A stretch of DNA of 39,216 nucleotides from an uncultured Mycoplasmatota bacterium (GTDB lineage: Bacteria > Bacillota_I > Bacilli_A > RF39 > UBA660). The notes beneath the pieces were generated by a model. It was not told the origin of the DNA. It saw only the letters and a program-made list of their open reading frames with translations, and ran no database searches. Within the stretch, counting starts at the first letter, position 1, and each line of letters starts with the position of its first letter. Of the stretch, positions 30,616-39,216 are shown one piece after another. The position numbers and the translations under genes are program-made. The stretch is taken from contig CAMNSB010000005.1 of the NCBI GenBank assembly GCA_946554325.1, positions 1-39,216 of the forward strand. Reading direction: 5' to 3'.

Positions 30616-31616
30616 AAGAAAAAATATTAATAACAGGAGGATGTGGATTTATTGGTAGTCATACTGCCTGTGTATTATTAGAATCAGGCTATGAAGTAGT
30701 AATCATAGATAATTTATCCAATTCCAAAGTAGAAGTCATTGATAAAATAAAAAAAATTAGTAGTAAAGAAGTAACTTTCTATGAAGGAGATGTATGTGAT
30801 AAAAAACTACTAAAAAAGATATTTAAACAAGAAAAAATAGATGTAGTTATTCATTTTGCAGCCTTTAAGGCAGTAGGCGAAAGTGTAAAACTACCATTAA
30901 AATATTATAGAAATAACTTAGATACGACACTAAGTCTACTAGAAGTAATGAATGAATTTAACTGCAAAAGACTAGTATTTTCATCCAGTGCAACTGTCTA
31001 TGGAAGTCCTAAATCTTTACCGATTAAAGAAGACTTTCCACTATCAACAACAAACCCTTATGGCACAACCAAATTAATGATAGAACAAATCTTAAAAGAC
31101 CTAGCAAAATCAGATCCTACCTGGTCAATTGCTATCCTTCGCTACTTTAACCCAATAGGAGCACACGAATCAGGACTAATTGGAGAAAACCCAAATGATA
31201 TTCCTAACAATTTAATGCCCTATATTGTAAAAGTAGCAAATAAAGAACTAGAAATCCTTAGTATCTTCGGTTCAGACTATGATACCAAAGATGGAACAGG
31301 AGTAAGAGACTATATCCATGTCATGGATCTTGCAAAAGGTCATGAAAAAGCGATTGAAAAAGTATTAGCTGAAACCAAAATAGATTGTTATAACTTAGGA
31401 ACAGGGGAGGGCTATAGTGTCTTAGAATTAGTAGAAACTTTCAAAAGAGTAAACAACGTTGACGTACCTTATAAAATAGTAGAAAGAAGACCAGGGGATA
31501 TTGCTGCATGTTATGCAGACCCAACTTATGCCTATAAAGAACTAGGTTTTAAGGCAGAAAGAGGAATCGAAGAAATGTGCAAAGACGCTTATCACTTTGT
31601 AGAAAAAAATAAGTAA
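30612..31616 (+). CDS. galE: UDP-glucose 4-epimerase
   Basis: ILITGGCGFIGSHTACVLLESGYEVVIIDNLSNS...FSSSATVYGSP...NPYGTTKLMIEQ...YFNPIGAHESGLIGE. Confidence 0.97.
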   Translation: MKEKILITGGCGFIGSHTACVLLESGYEVVIIDNLSNSKVEVIDKIKKISSKEVTFYEGDVCDKKLLKKIFKQEKIDVVIHFAAFKAVGESVKLPLKYYRNNLDTTLSLLEVMNEFNCKRLVFSSSATVYGSPKSLPIKEDFPLSTTNPYGTTKLMIEQILKDLAKSDPTWSIAILRYFNPIGAHESGLIGENPNDIPNNLMPYIVKVANKELEILSIFGSDYDTKDGTGVRDYIHVMDLAKGHEKAIEKVLAETKIDCYNLGTGEGYSVLELVETFKRVNNVDVPYKIVERRPGDIAACYADPTYAYKELGFKAERGIEEMCKDAYHFVEKNK

Positions 31617-31630
31617 CAAAAGGAGAAAAA

Positions 31631-32427
31631 ATGGATCAAGACACAATAGAATATTTAAAAAGAGCAATAAAAAGGACATATTGGAAGAAATAGCTACTTA
31701 TGGAGTAAAAAGTTATATCCAATATAACGATACTCAAGACAAATATACTTATGTAAAAAATAATAATGTAATTTATGGGATTAATGGATTAGAGAAAAGA
31801 GCATATTGCAATTATTTATACGGTGTATGCTTTGAAAGTACAAGTGTTCCTGCATATGAATACTTTCCACTTAATATGTATGAAGAAGAATATCCTACAT
31901 TAAAAGAAAAAGATTTAAAATCTGCTATGCTATTTAAAATAGGAACAGAAGAAGAAGGGATTCATCACTCCTTACAAATATATAAAGGAAAAGATACAAC
32001 AAGAGTAATGTATCATTCTAAAAGATATCATGATGATGTGAAAGATTATTATGAAGAAGTAATTGCTGATGAAAAATATAGTTTACCAAATCTATCTGAC
32101 AATACTATATCAAGTGAAGAAATCCAAAATATTTTACTTTCTCTACAAGAAAGATTAGAAGGAAATATAGTTTTAGATATTATTTCGACTGAATTAAATA
32201 CTTTTGATACAAAAATCAATATTAGAAAAGGACTCGTTCAAGAAGAACTAGCCCCATTATCTCCCAAACTCTTTATGGATAAATCATTGGATGAAATAAG
32301 CACTTTAGTTAGTGCGAATAAAGAGGATTATTTTAACGTAATGAAAAATCAATTTGAACTAGCAACAAATATCGATAAAAGTTCAGAAATACCAGAAAAT
32401 CGAAAGATTAAAAGCATATACTCATAA
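31631..32427 (+). pseudogene. Hypothetical protein with 5' frameshift
   Basis: ATG 31631 with upstream AGGAGAAAAA reads MDQDTIEYLKRAIKRTYWKK*; adding one A to A5 run 31669-31673 gives MDQDTIEYLKRAIKKDILEEIATYGVKSYIQ..., joining the ORF tracked from 31681. Confidence 0.55.
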
Positions 32428-32518
32428 TAATTTTAACTAGTAGATATGAAAGAAAATGATTGCCTTCTAGAAAAATATTTTTTAATTAAAAAAGAAAAAA
32501 CACCCTAGTGATATAAGG

Positions 32519-32548
32519 AAAAAAGTGGCATAATAAGCCATTTTTTTG
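32519..32548 (+). terminator. Putative terminator
   Basis: AAAAAGTGGC-ATAATAA-GCCATTTTTTT. Confidence 0.6.
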
Positions 32549-32570
32549 TATTTTTAACCATACATTTTTG

Positions 32571-32598
32571 TTGACAATTGTCGAGCGTATGCTATAAT
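32571..32598 (+). promoter_or_regulatory. Consensus promoter of the fibre-protein cluster with palindrome over the -35 box
   Basis: TTGACA (32571-32576), 16-nt spacer, TATAAT (32593-32598); GACAATTGTC palindrome 32573-32582. Confidence 0.85.
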
Positions 32599-32672
32599 GT
32601 AATTGTATTGTAAAGGATATCGGAGTGTATGCATTTATAGCAGTACAGGTAAAATGAAAAGGGGCACTTAGG

Positions 32673-33404
32673 ATGGAAAAAAGAGTGAAGTTAAGTACGC
32701 AAAAAGTAAGACGTGAGAGGAAAGCTAGAAGAATTATTATCGTAACTTTACTTTTGATTCTTTTACTATTAATACTCCTATATTTTGCCATAGGTATTAT
32801 TTATAATAATGGAAATTTCAGCATAACGTTAGACAAAAACCTTTATTTCGATAAGGGACTGATTATCTATGATGATCCTGAATACAAAGTATATCGTTCT
32901 GAATTGCTTGCCCCATCCCCAAATATGTTTGACAATATCTCGTATAAATGGCTTCCCGAAGATATGGATCAACAAAATGGAGGATCACACAATGGAAAGA
33001 ACTACTTAGCATATACTTTTTTCGTGGAAAACACAGGTGATAGTGTGTCGGATTATTGGAATGAAGTCATTATCGACGATGTGATCAGAAACGTTGATAG
33101 TGCAATCAGAATTAGAGTCTATAGAAACGGACAACCCACAACCTATGCAACTCTAGCAGCAAATGGAGAAGCTGAGCCGAATACTACACCTTTTGTATCA
33201 GAAAGTGTAGTAGCAAGAAGTTATATCGATAACTTTAAACCAGGTGATATTGATCGATACACCATAGCACTATGGATAGAAGGCTCAGACCCCGAATGTA
33301 CAGATAATATTTTAGGTGGTGAGTTCAAAGTAAGAATGGATTTTAATTCTGGACACACAAAATTGAAAGAAAAAAGAGGTAAGGAAAATGAAAAAAAGAA
33401 ATAG
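32673..33404 (+). CDS. Secreted TasA/camelysin-like protein
   Basis: N-terminal TM; NYLAYTFFVENTGDSVSDYWNEVIIDDV...YTIALWIEGSDPECTDNILGGEFKVRMDF. Confidence 0.65.
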   Translation: MEKRVKLSTQKVRRERKARRIIIVTLLLILLLLILLYFAIGIIYNNGNFSITLDKNLYFDKGLIIYDDPEYKVYRSELLAPSPNMFDNISYKWLPEDMDQQNGGSHNGKNYLAYTFFVENTGDSVSDYWNEVIIDDVIRNVDSAIRIRVYRNGQPTTYATLAANGEAEPNTTPFVSESVVARSYIDNFKPGDIDRYTIALWIEGSDPECTDNILGGEFKVRMDFNSGHTKLKEKRGKENEKKK

Positions 33405-34641
33405 TAAACACGAAAAACGTATCAAAAAACTGATTATAAGTTCTGCGCTATGTGCAATTATCTTTGCCGTTGCAACTTATGCATGGTTTATTGGTATGAA
33501 AACCGTTAACTTATCAAGTTTTGACGTAAGTGTTTCTGCTATTGATTCACTATACTTATCACTAGATGGTGAAACATGGAAAGATACCGTAGATATCTCA
33601 GAAACAACTTATAGCCCTGAAAAATATGTAGGTAATACAAATAGTTGGGGTGGAGATGGATTAATACCAATGTCAAGTGTTGGTAAAATCGATAACACAA
33701 AGTCAAGAATGATCCTATATGAAAAAGGAAGCCTAACAGCTAGTCCAGGTGGATATAGAATAATGGCTAGCCGTGCTAAAAACGAGGGAGATACTGAAGC
33801 AAATGGTTATGTAGCCTTTGACTTATTTATCAAAAATATGTCTGGTAAAGAATACTATGCAGATTATAATAAGTTAAATGAAGAAGCAATTTATTTAACA
33901 CCACAATCTACAGTAAAAGTATCAGATACTGGAGCGGGTGCTGAAAAAACTGGTATTGAAAACTCAGTAAGAGTTGGATTTGCACAAATTGGTCGTGTAA
34001 AAGCAGATGCAGAAGCAGATGTAATTAGAAATATTGCCTGTGATTCTACAGGAGCAGTAACTGCAATCTGTGATAAACGTGATGCACAAATTTGGGAGCC
34101 TAATGATACAAAACATGTAGAAAATGCTATAAACTGGTATAATACTTCATGCAAGAAAAGAACAGGAGAAGACATTACAGACGCTGCTTCATATTCTGGT
34201 GCATGTAAAACAATTGCAAATGGAACAGCATATAAAACATATGCAATTGGTGGAGTAATTAATCATACAGATAAAGTAGATGTATATGATGGAGAAGACT
34301 TCAATGGATATACAGCATCTGTTGCAGAAACACCAGGTGCTGGAAAACTATATGCTTATGATTATTTCACTGATACAGAGAAGAATATTGCAGGGGCAGC
34401 TCGTCCAGAGTTTATCTCACTTGCACCAAATAGTGTTACAAAAGTACGTGTATATATTTGGATAGAAGGACAAGATATCGATAACTACGACTTTGCTTCC
34501 CTTGGAAAGAAAATATCTGTTGAATTTGGATTCACAAAAGAAAAATTATATGGTGATGATATTGGATATGAAGGTGATCCAGAATTACCTGAAGAAGTAG
34601 CAAAACATCCAAATAAACCTGCAACGCCAGAAACACCATAA
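33388..34641 (+). CDS. Secreted 'ATYAWF' fibre-like protein, paralogue 1
   Basis: TM then VATYAWFIGMKTVNLSSFDVSV; C-terminal SLAPNSVTKVRVYIWIEGQDIDNYDFASLGKKISVEFGF; overlaps previous ORF by 17 nt. Confidence 0.7.
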   Translation: MKKRNSKHEKRIKKLIISSALCAIIFAVATYAWFIGMKTVNLSSFDVSVSAIDSLYLSLDGETWKDTVDISETTYSPEKYVGNTNSWGGDGLIPMSSVGKIDNTKSRMILYEKGSLTASPGGYRIMASRAKNEGDTEANGYVAFDLFIKNMSGKEYYADYNKLNEEAIYLTPQSTVKVSDTGAGAEKTGIENSVRVGFAQIGRVKADAEADVIRNIACDSTGAVTAICDKRDAQIWEPNDTKHVENAINWYNTSCKKRTGEDITDAASYSGACKTIANGTAYKTYAIGGVINHTDKVDVYDGEDFNGYTASVAETPGAGKLYAYDYFTDTEKNIAGAARPEFISLAPNSVTKVRVYIWIEGQDIDNYDFASLGKKISVEFGFTKEKLYGDDIGYEGDPELPEEVAKHPNKPATPETP

Positions 34642-34650
34642 AAGAAGTAA

Positions 34651-34672
34651 TGAAGGGGACTTTTCTCCTTCA
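34651..34672 (+). promoter_or_regulatory. Intercistronic hairpin lacking a T-tract
   Basis: TGAAGGGGA-CTTT-TCTCCTTCA, 9-bp stem with one G-T pair. Confidence 0.6.
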
Positions 34673-34700
34673 TCACAATGAATAGAAAAAGGAGAATATT

Positions 34701-36023
34701 ATGTCAAATTCACGTAATAAAAAACATGAAAATAGAGTAAAAAAACTCGTTGCAATGGTTGTATTGTGTGCAATTGTCTTAGCAGTATCAACCTATGCAT
34801 GGTTCATTGGTATGAAAACAGTAAACCTTTCAAAATTTGATATCAATATCAAAACAACGGAAGGTCTATACCTATCAATGGACGGAAAAAGCTGGACTTA
34901 TAACCTAGAAGGCGTAAAAACAGCAGAATCTTATGAAAAAAACACAAATACTTTTGCAGAAAAAGGATTAGTTCCAATGTCAACAGTAGGGGACATGGAT
35001 AAAACTTCATCAACTATGAAATTATTTGAAAAAGGAAGTTTAACATCTACACCAGGTGGTATGAGACTACTTGCAAGTCAAGTAAAAAATAATACCATTG
35101 ATACAGAAGGTGGATATGTAACAGGAAAAGAAGGAGAAGGATATGTATCATTCGACCTATTCATCAAAAACTTATCTGGTGAAGAATACTATGCAGAAAA
35201 CAATCCACTAAACGAAGAAGCAATTTATCTAACAACAAACTCTGGAGTAAAAGTATTAACAACAGGAGAAGGACAAGAAAATGCTGACAAAACAGGAATT
35301 GAAAACTCAATTAGAGTTGGATTTGCACAAATTGGTCGTGTAAATGCTGGAATTGATAATGACAAAGAACTTGCAACAATTACTAGTATGACATGTGCTG
35401 ATAATAAAGAAAAAGAAGTAACTGGAATTTGTAGAAATGCTCAAATCTGGGAGCCTAATGATACAAAACATGTACAAAATGCTCTAAATTGGTATAAAAC
35501 ATCATGCCTACAAAGAAATACAGACGGTGCAGAAGTAACATCTAAGGACTCTTATGGAGATGCATGTGCAGAACTTGAACTTACAAAAGCATATCCAACA
35601 TATGCAATTAGTAGAGCAATAAATATTGAAGATAAAGTAAACATTTATGATGGAACTGCATTCAATACTTATGAAAAAAACTCTACTACATATGATGCTT
35701 ATAAAGGAGCAGATGATACTGCCAAAGCAGATATGAAATTAGTAGAATATCCATACTTTACAGATACTATGAAAATGAAAACAAGTGTAGATCGTCCAGA
35801 ATTTATGACACTAGCACCAAATAGTATCACAAAAGTACGTGTATATATCTGGCTTGAAGGACAAGACATTGATAACTATGATTTTGCTTCCCTTGGAAAA
35901 CAAGTTGCAATCAATTTTGGATTCACAAAAGAAAGATTTACAGAAGGTGATGTTAATTACGAAGGACCATCTACTGATATTACAGATAAAACAGAAACTC
36001 CTGAACCAACTCCAGGAACTTAA
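34701..36023 (+). CDS. Secreted 'STYAWF' fibre-like protein, paralogue 2
   Basis: VSTYAWFIGMKTVNLSKFDINI; NAQIWEPNDTKHVQNALNWYKTSC; TLAPNSITKVRVYIWLEGQDIDNYDFASLGKQ. Confidence 0.7.
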   Translation: MSNSRNKKHENRVKKLVAMVVLCAIVLAVSTYAWFIGMKTVNLSKFDINIKTTEGLYLSMDGKSWTYNLEGVKTAESYEKNTNTFAEKGLVPMSTVGDMDKTSSTMKLFEKGSLTSTPGGMRLLASQVKNNTIDTEGGYVTGKEGEGYVSFDLFIKNLSGEEYYAENNPLNEEAIYLTTNSGVKVLTTGEGQENADKTGIENSIRVGFAQIGRVNAGIDNDKELATITSMTCADNKEKEVTGICRNAQIWEPNDTKHVQNALNWYKTSCLQRNTDGAEVTSKDSYGDACAELELTKAYPTYAISRAINIEDKVNIYDGTAFNTYEKNSTTYDAYKGADDTAKADMKLVEYPYFTDTMKMKTSVDRPEFMTLAPNSITKVRVYIWLEGQDIDNYDFASLGKQVAINFGFTKERFTEGDVNYEGPSTDITDKTETPEPTPGT

Positions 36024-36053
36024 TATGGATAGCAAAACAATGAAGCGAAGTTA

Positions 36054-36103
36054 GCAGAGTGTAAATAAAGAGTGATATAAAATTACTCTTTATTTATATC
36101 TGC
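36054..36103 (+). promoter_or_regulatory. Large intercistronic hairpin
   Basis: Perfect 12-bp arms TAAATAAAGAGT (36062-36073)/ACTCTTTATTTA (36085-36096) plus outer GCAGA/TCTGC. Confidence 0.65.
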
Positions 36104-36119
36104 CAAAGGTGGTGTAACC

Positions 36120-37169
36120 ATGAAAGATAAAAAACATAAACCAAAAGAAGAAAACAGTACAAAAAGAAAGAAAAGAGCCTTTATAATTATTTTACTTTTT
36201 GGTACACTCTCGATTTTTGCAACCTATGCATGGTTTTCAACCAACTTAAATGTAAAAGTAAAAACATTTAATATGATTGTAACCAAAAATGGAGGACTAT
36301 CAATATCATTTGATGGGATCAATTTTGACACTTTTGTTGAAATATCAAGAGATGAGCTAATAAGAAACTTAAAAAATAGATACCCAGATCATAAAAATCA
36401 ATGGGCATCCACTGGTCTCTCACCAGTATCCACAACAGGAATCACAAATCCTAATACCTCAACATTTGCAATGTTTGAAACAGATGGAGGAGTAAGATAC
36501 AGAAATAAAAATAAAACAAATGGTTATATTAGAACTAGTTTAATTAATGAAAATGAAAGTAGAGAGTTTAGTCGATATATTGCATTTGACTTGTTTTTTA
36601 AAAACGAAACAGGCTCTCCTATCAGTGATAATTTGTATTTAGATACAGGAACAGAAGTGACAATGGAAGAAGGAGCAACGGAAGAGATGAGAGGCTTATT
36701 AAACTCTATTAGGCTAGGATTTGTAAAAGTAGGATCTGTAAGTCATGATGCCAGTGTCAATGAAATTCAAAATATTGGTTGCAGTAATAATTGTAGATCC
36801 ATCATTTATGAACCAAATAGCAATGCTCATACAGATCTTTCAATAGAGCGAGCTAAAAAGTATGGAGTTAATCTAGTAAATGGAGAAAGTTTTCCAACCT
36901 ATGCTTCTATTCGTGATGGTGGACCAATCTATGTAAATAATACAGTCTCTGGAACAGCAAATATAGACTCCTCATACTTTGCTCTCCAAAACACAAGAAA
37001 AGATGGGGCATTAGGAGAAACCCTATTTGAAATACCAGATGGAATTACCAAAGCAAGAGTATATGTTTGGGTAGAAGGACAAGATATTGATAGTCTAGAA
37101 ACAGACTCCATAGGTGCAGAAATATCGATATCAATTAATTTCGTGAAAGATACAGCAGGATACAATTAA
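36120..37169 (+). CDS. Secreted 'ATYAWF' fibre-like protein, paralogue 3 (shorter)
   Basis: FATYAWFSTNLNVKVKTFNMIV; TKARVYVWVEGQDIDSLETDSIGAEISISINF. Confidence 0.7.
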   Translation: MKDKKHKPKEENSTKRKKRAFIIILLFGTLSIFATYAWFSTNLNVKVKTFNMIVTKNGGLSISFDGINFDTFVEISRDELIRNLKNRYPDHKNQWASTGLSPVSTTGITNPNTSTFAMFETDGGVRYRNKNKTNGYIRTSLINENESREFSRYIAFDLFFKNETGSPISDNLYLDTGTEVTMEEGATEEMRGLLNSIRLGFVKVGSVSHDASVNEIQNIGCSNNCRSIIYEPNSNAHTDLSIERAKKYGVNLVNGESFPTYASIRDGGPIYVNNTVSGTANIDSSYFALQNTRKDGALGETLFEIPDGITKARVYVWVEGQDIDSLETDSIGAEISISINFVKDTAGYN

Positions 37170-37205
37170 TTAGTTTTAGGAATAAAAAGGTAAAAAGGTG
37201 ATAAA

Positions 37206-37355
37206 ATGAAAAAAATAGAAAAAAAAGTGGAATTTGATTTGTCAGCACTCAATTTAAAAGAATTAATCGAAGTATATCAAAATATAGAAGACTTTATAAA
37301 ATATATACAAGATGAAAAAACAAAATTAAAGAATGAGGAACAAGTAAATGGATAA
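37206..37355 (+). CDS. Small 49-aa protein overlapping the downstream coiled-coil gene
   Basis: MKKIEKKVEFDLSALNLKELIEVYQNIEDFIKYIQDEKTKLKNEEQVNG*; AAAGGTG RBS; ATGGATAA start/stop overlap with ORF at 37348; missing from the ORF track. Confidence 0.6.
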   Translation: MKKIEKKVEFDLSALNLKELIEVYQNIEDFIKYIQDEKTKLKNEEQVNG

Positions 37356-38976
37356 TTTTTTAGATTTTATAATAAAAGATATTGAGGCAAAAAAAACACT
37401 ATTTTCCACTGCACCTACTAAGACTAAGACAAATCGAAAAAAACTATATGAACAACTAGAAAGTACAGAACAAAAATATGAAAATTATAAAACAAATATT
37501 TATAACTACTTAAAGGCAAAAGCAAAAGCATTAAACATCAAAGAAAAAGATCCAAATATCGAAGTATTAAAACAAAAAATGAAGGAATTGGAACAAATAA
37601 AATTCCTACTAAACCCATATAATACTTATTTTGAGAAAATGGGCTTTGATGTATTACTATTTCAAATTAATAACTACTATGCTTTCAATTTCAGTTCACT
37701 AAATACAATTATTAATGGCTTCTTACAAAAATTTGAAATGGCAGGAGTTCTCTTACAAAGTGATGATTTTAATTATACTTATTATGTTCATGAATATATG
37801 AAATCATTCTTAGATGTATATTATAAAAAGTCAGAAAATTATAGTAAAGTATCAGAAGTATTTGAACAAATATATTTTTTAAATCCTGAAATTATTGCAC
37901 ATATCGAATTAAATTTTCGAAAACTAATTGCAAGTAATAAAGCAAAATTTACAAGCTATATTGCAAAACTTCAAAAAGAAATTATGGATAAACATCATAT
38001 AAAAGATTATCCCTCTTGTATAGAAGAGTTAAAATCTGTCTATAGCAAGTTAATAGAGGCAGAAAAAGAAGATATAAACACGATTATAGAACTAGCAAAG
38101 AAAAAAGAAATAGACATTGAACAATACTTTGAAGAGAATAAAGTAAGAAAAACAGCATTTCAAACCATAATTGCCGATCATATTGATTATCACAATAAGG
38201 AAGATATGAATGATATTTGTACCTCTCTAGAAAAACTAAAAAGTAATATTGAAGAATATAGAAACTATATTAAGTTTTTACCAATTATAAATAATTTTAA
38301 AGAGCAATATCAGAAATTAATAACAGAAGAAAATAAAAATATAGAGCATAAAGGATTAAGAGAAATCAAAGAGAAGATAAATAAAAAAGAAGAAGAATTA
38401 ATGCGATTAAATCGTAAAATATTTGGAAGTAAACCATTATTCTTTGATTTTAAAAATGAGAATAATTTAAAAGCATTAAAAGTGGAATCAGTACAGAAAG
38501 CCAAGGAATTATACGACCTTTATAAAGTATATGATCAAGAATTCTTTAAAGATAAAATTAGAACAACATTAGATAAAACGCTATCTGTAACAGATTTATT
38601 AAACTTATATTATAGTTTTGATTATTTTAAGAAGTTGGCAATCAAAGAGGGATACCATATCAAGTCTTACGAAGAAATTGTAAAATATAGCGAAGAATTC
38701 GATGCGTTTGCAGAAAATTCATTAAATGTAGTAATGCCAGGTGTATTAGTATTTGATGAGACTAGAATTGGAAGAGTAATAGCCAATAAGTATCGTCTAA
38801 GTAATATAAAGATTATAGAAGATGACTTAAGTGAAAATAATCTAGATACATTAAGTAATAAAATCTCTTTAATTCTAAGAGTAAATAGAATCGAAAATAG
38901 TAATACTACAGTAGAAAAAGTCTGGTTTATTACAGAAGTAGAAAAAATAAATACAAACCAAAATAAAAAAATGTAG
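37348..38976 (+). CDS. Cytosolic helical/coiled-coil hypothetical protein, 542 aa
   Basis: No signal peptide or TM; long Lys/Glu-rich helical segments; no recognised family. Confidence 0.65.
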   Translation: MDNFLDFIIKDIEAKKTLFSTAPTKTKTNRKKLYEQLESTEQKYENYKTNIYNYLKAKAKALNIKEKDPNIEVLKQKMKELEQIKFLLNPYNTYFEKMGFDVLLFQINNYYAFNFSSLNTIINGFLQKFEMAGVLLQSDDFNYTYYVHEYMKSFLDVYYKKSENYSKVSEVFEQIYFLNPEIIAHIELNFRKLIASNKAKFTSYIAKLQKEIMDKHHIKDYPSCIEELKSVYSKLIEAEKEDINTIIELAKKKEIDIEQYFEENKVRKTAFQTIIADHIDYHNKEDMNDICTSLEKLKSNIEEYRNYIKFLPIINNFKEQYQKLITEENKNIEHKGLREIKEKINKKEEELMRLNRKIFGSKPLFFDFKNENNLKALKVESVQKAKELYDLYKVYDQEFFKDKIRTTLDKTLSVTDLLNLYYSFDYFKKLAIKEGYHIKSYEEIVKYSEEFDAFAENSLNVVMPGVLVFDETRIGRVIANKYRLSNIKIIEDDLSENNLDTLSNKISLILRVNRIENSNTTVEKVWFITEVEKINTNQNKKM

Positions 38977-39003
38977 AATACCAAAAATTCTGCATTCTTT
39001 TTG
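38971..39003 (+). terminator. Rho-independent terminator overlapping the stop codon
   Basis: TGTAGAAT-ACCAAAA-ATTCTGCA followed by TTCTTTTTG. Confidence 0.65.
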
Positions 39004-39025
39004 TATTAAATTAGATAAAATGTGA

Positions 39026-39180
39026 TTCATAAAGGAAGATACTTTATGAATTTTAAGAATATTTACTAGTATGTATTTACTTTTCATATTCATTGACTAA
39101 ATACTTGACTACTATTATCTATCTGTCGAATTTTAGCAAGTAGCTTATATTACTTTCTTATTCTGACAAATATTTGACTA
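39026..39180 (+). repeat. Composite intergenic element, copy B (dyad plus four TTGACTA-like heptamers)
   Basis: TTCATAAAG-GAAGATA-CTTTATGAA at 39026-39050; heptamers TTGACTA 39093, TTGACTA 39105, CTGACAA 39163, TTGACTA 39174. Confidence 0.7.
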
Positions 39181-39216
39181 TGAATAACAAATAAATTATC
39201 AAATAATTAATCTCTT

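Noticed and set aside
34280-34465. + strand 61-aa ORF inside fibre paralogue 1 and a 71-aa one at 35839 inside paralogue 2
   Set aside because: Alternate-frame ORFs in conserved coding sequence of paralogues; no RBS support.
39093-39180. TTGACTA heptamers of the composite element considered as -35 boxes
   Set aside because: No -10 hexamer at 16-18 nt downstream of the heptamers and no gene immediately downstream within the window.

Overview
This is a low-GC window, probably a Bacillota/Mycoplasmatota-like lineage (lineage is inference), almost entirely coding on the + strand. In order it contains: a 1604-aa secreted repeat protein (SipW/TasA-like N-terminus, Ig-like and InlB-B-type repeats) followed by a membrane-anchored thioredoxin-like protein; ligA; a complete Wzx/Wzy-type capsule or teichoic-like polysaccharide locus (Wzz-like, BY-kinase, PHP phosphatase, sugar transferase, glycosyltransferases, CDP-glycerol transferase, EpsG-like polymerase, LicD, flippase, LCP protein); a decay-prone interval (frameshifted Rpn-type nuclease, an unknown protein, a frameshifted Fic protein, a cupin); gatCAB; a protein with two solute-binding domains and a degenerate GGDEF domain; YihY; galE; and a four-gene cluster of TasA/'TYAWF' secreted fibre-like proteins followed by a 49-aa ORF overlapping a 542-aa cytosolic coiled-coil protein. 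The most notable unexplained signal is a composite intergenic element present twice (about 8005-8157 and 39026-39180). It is a perfect dyad TCATAAAG-N7-CTTTATGA followed by four TTGACTA-like heptamers with identical spacing (12, 58, 11 nt) although the sequence between the motifs has largely diverged. A third copy of the dyad alone lies in the leader of the giant surface protein (123-145). Three genes carry frameshifts that each resolve with one inserted base. No tRNA, rRNA or CRISPR array was recognised. All family calls are from reading the translations; no database search was run.
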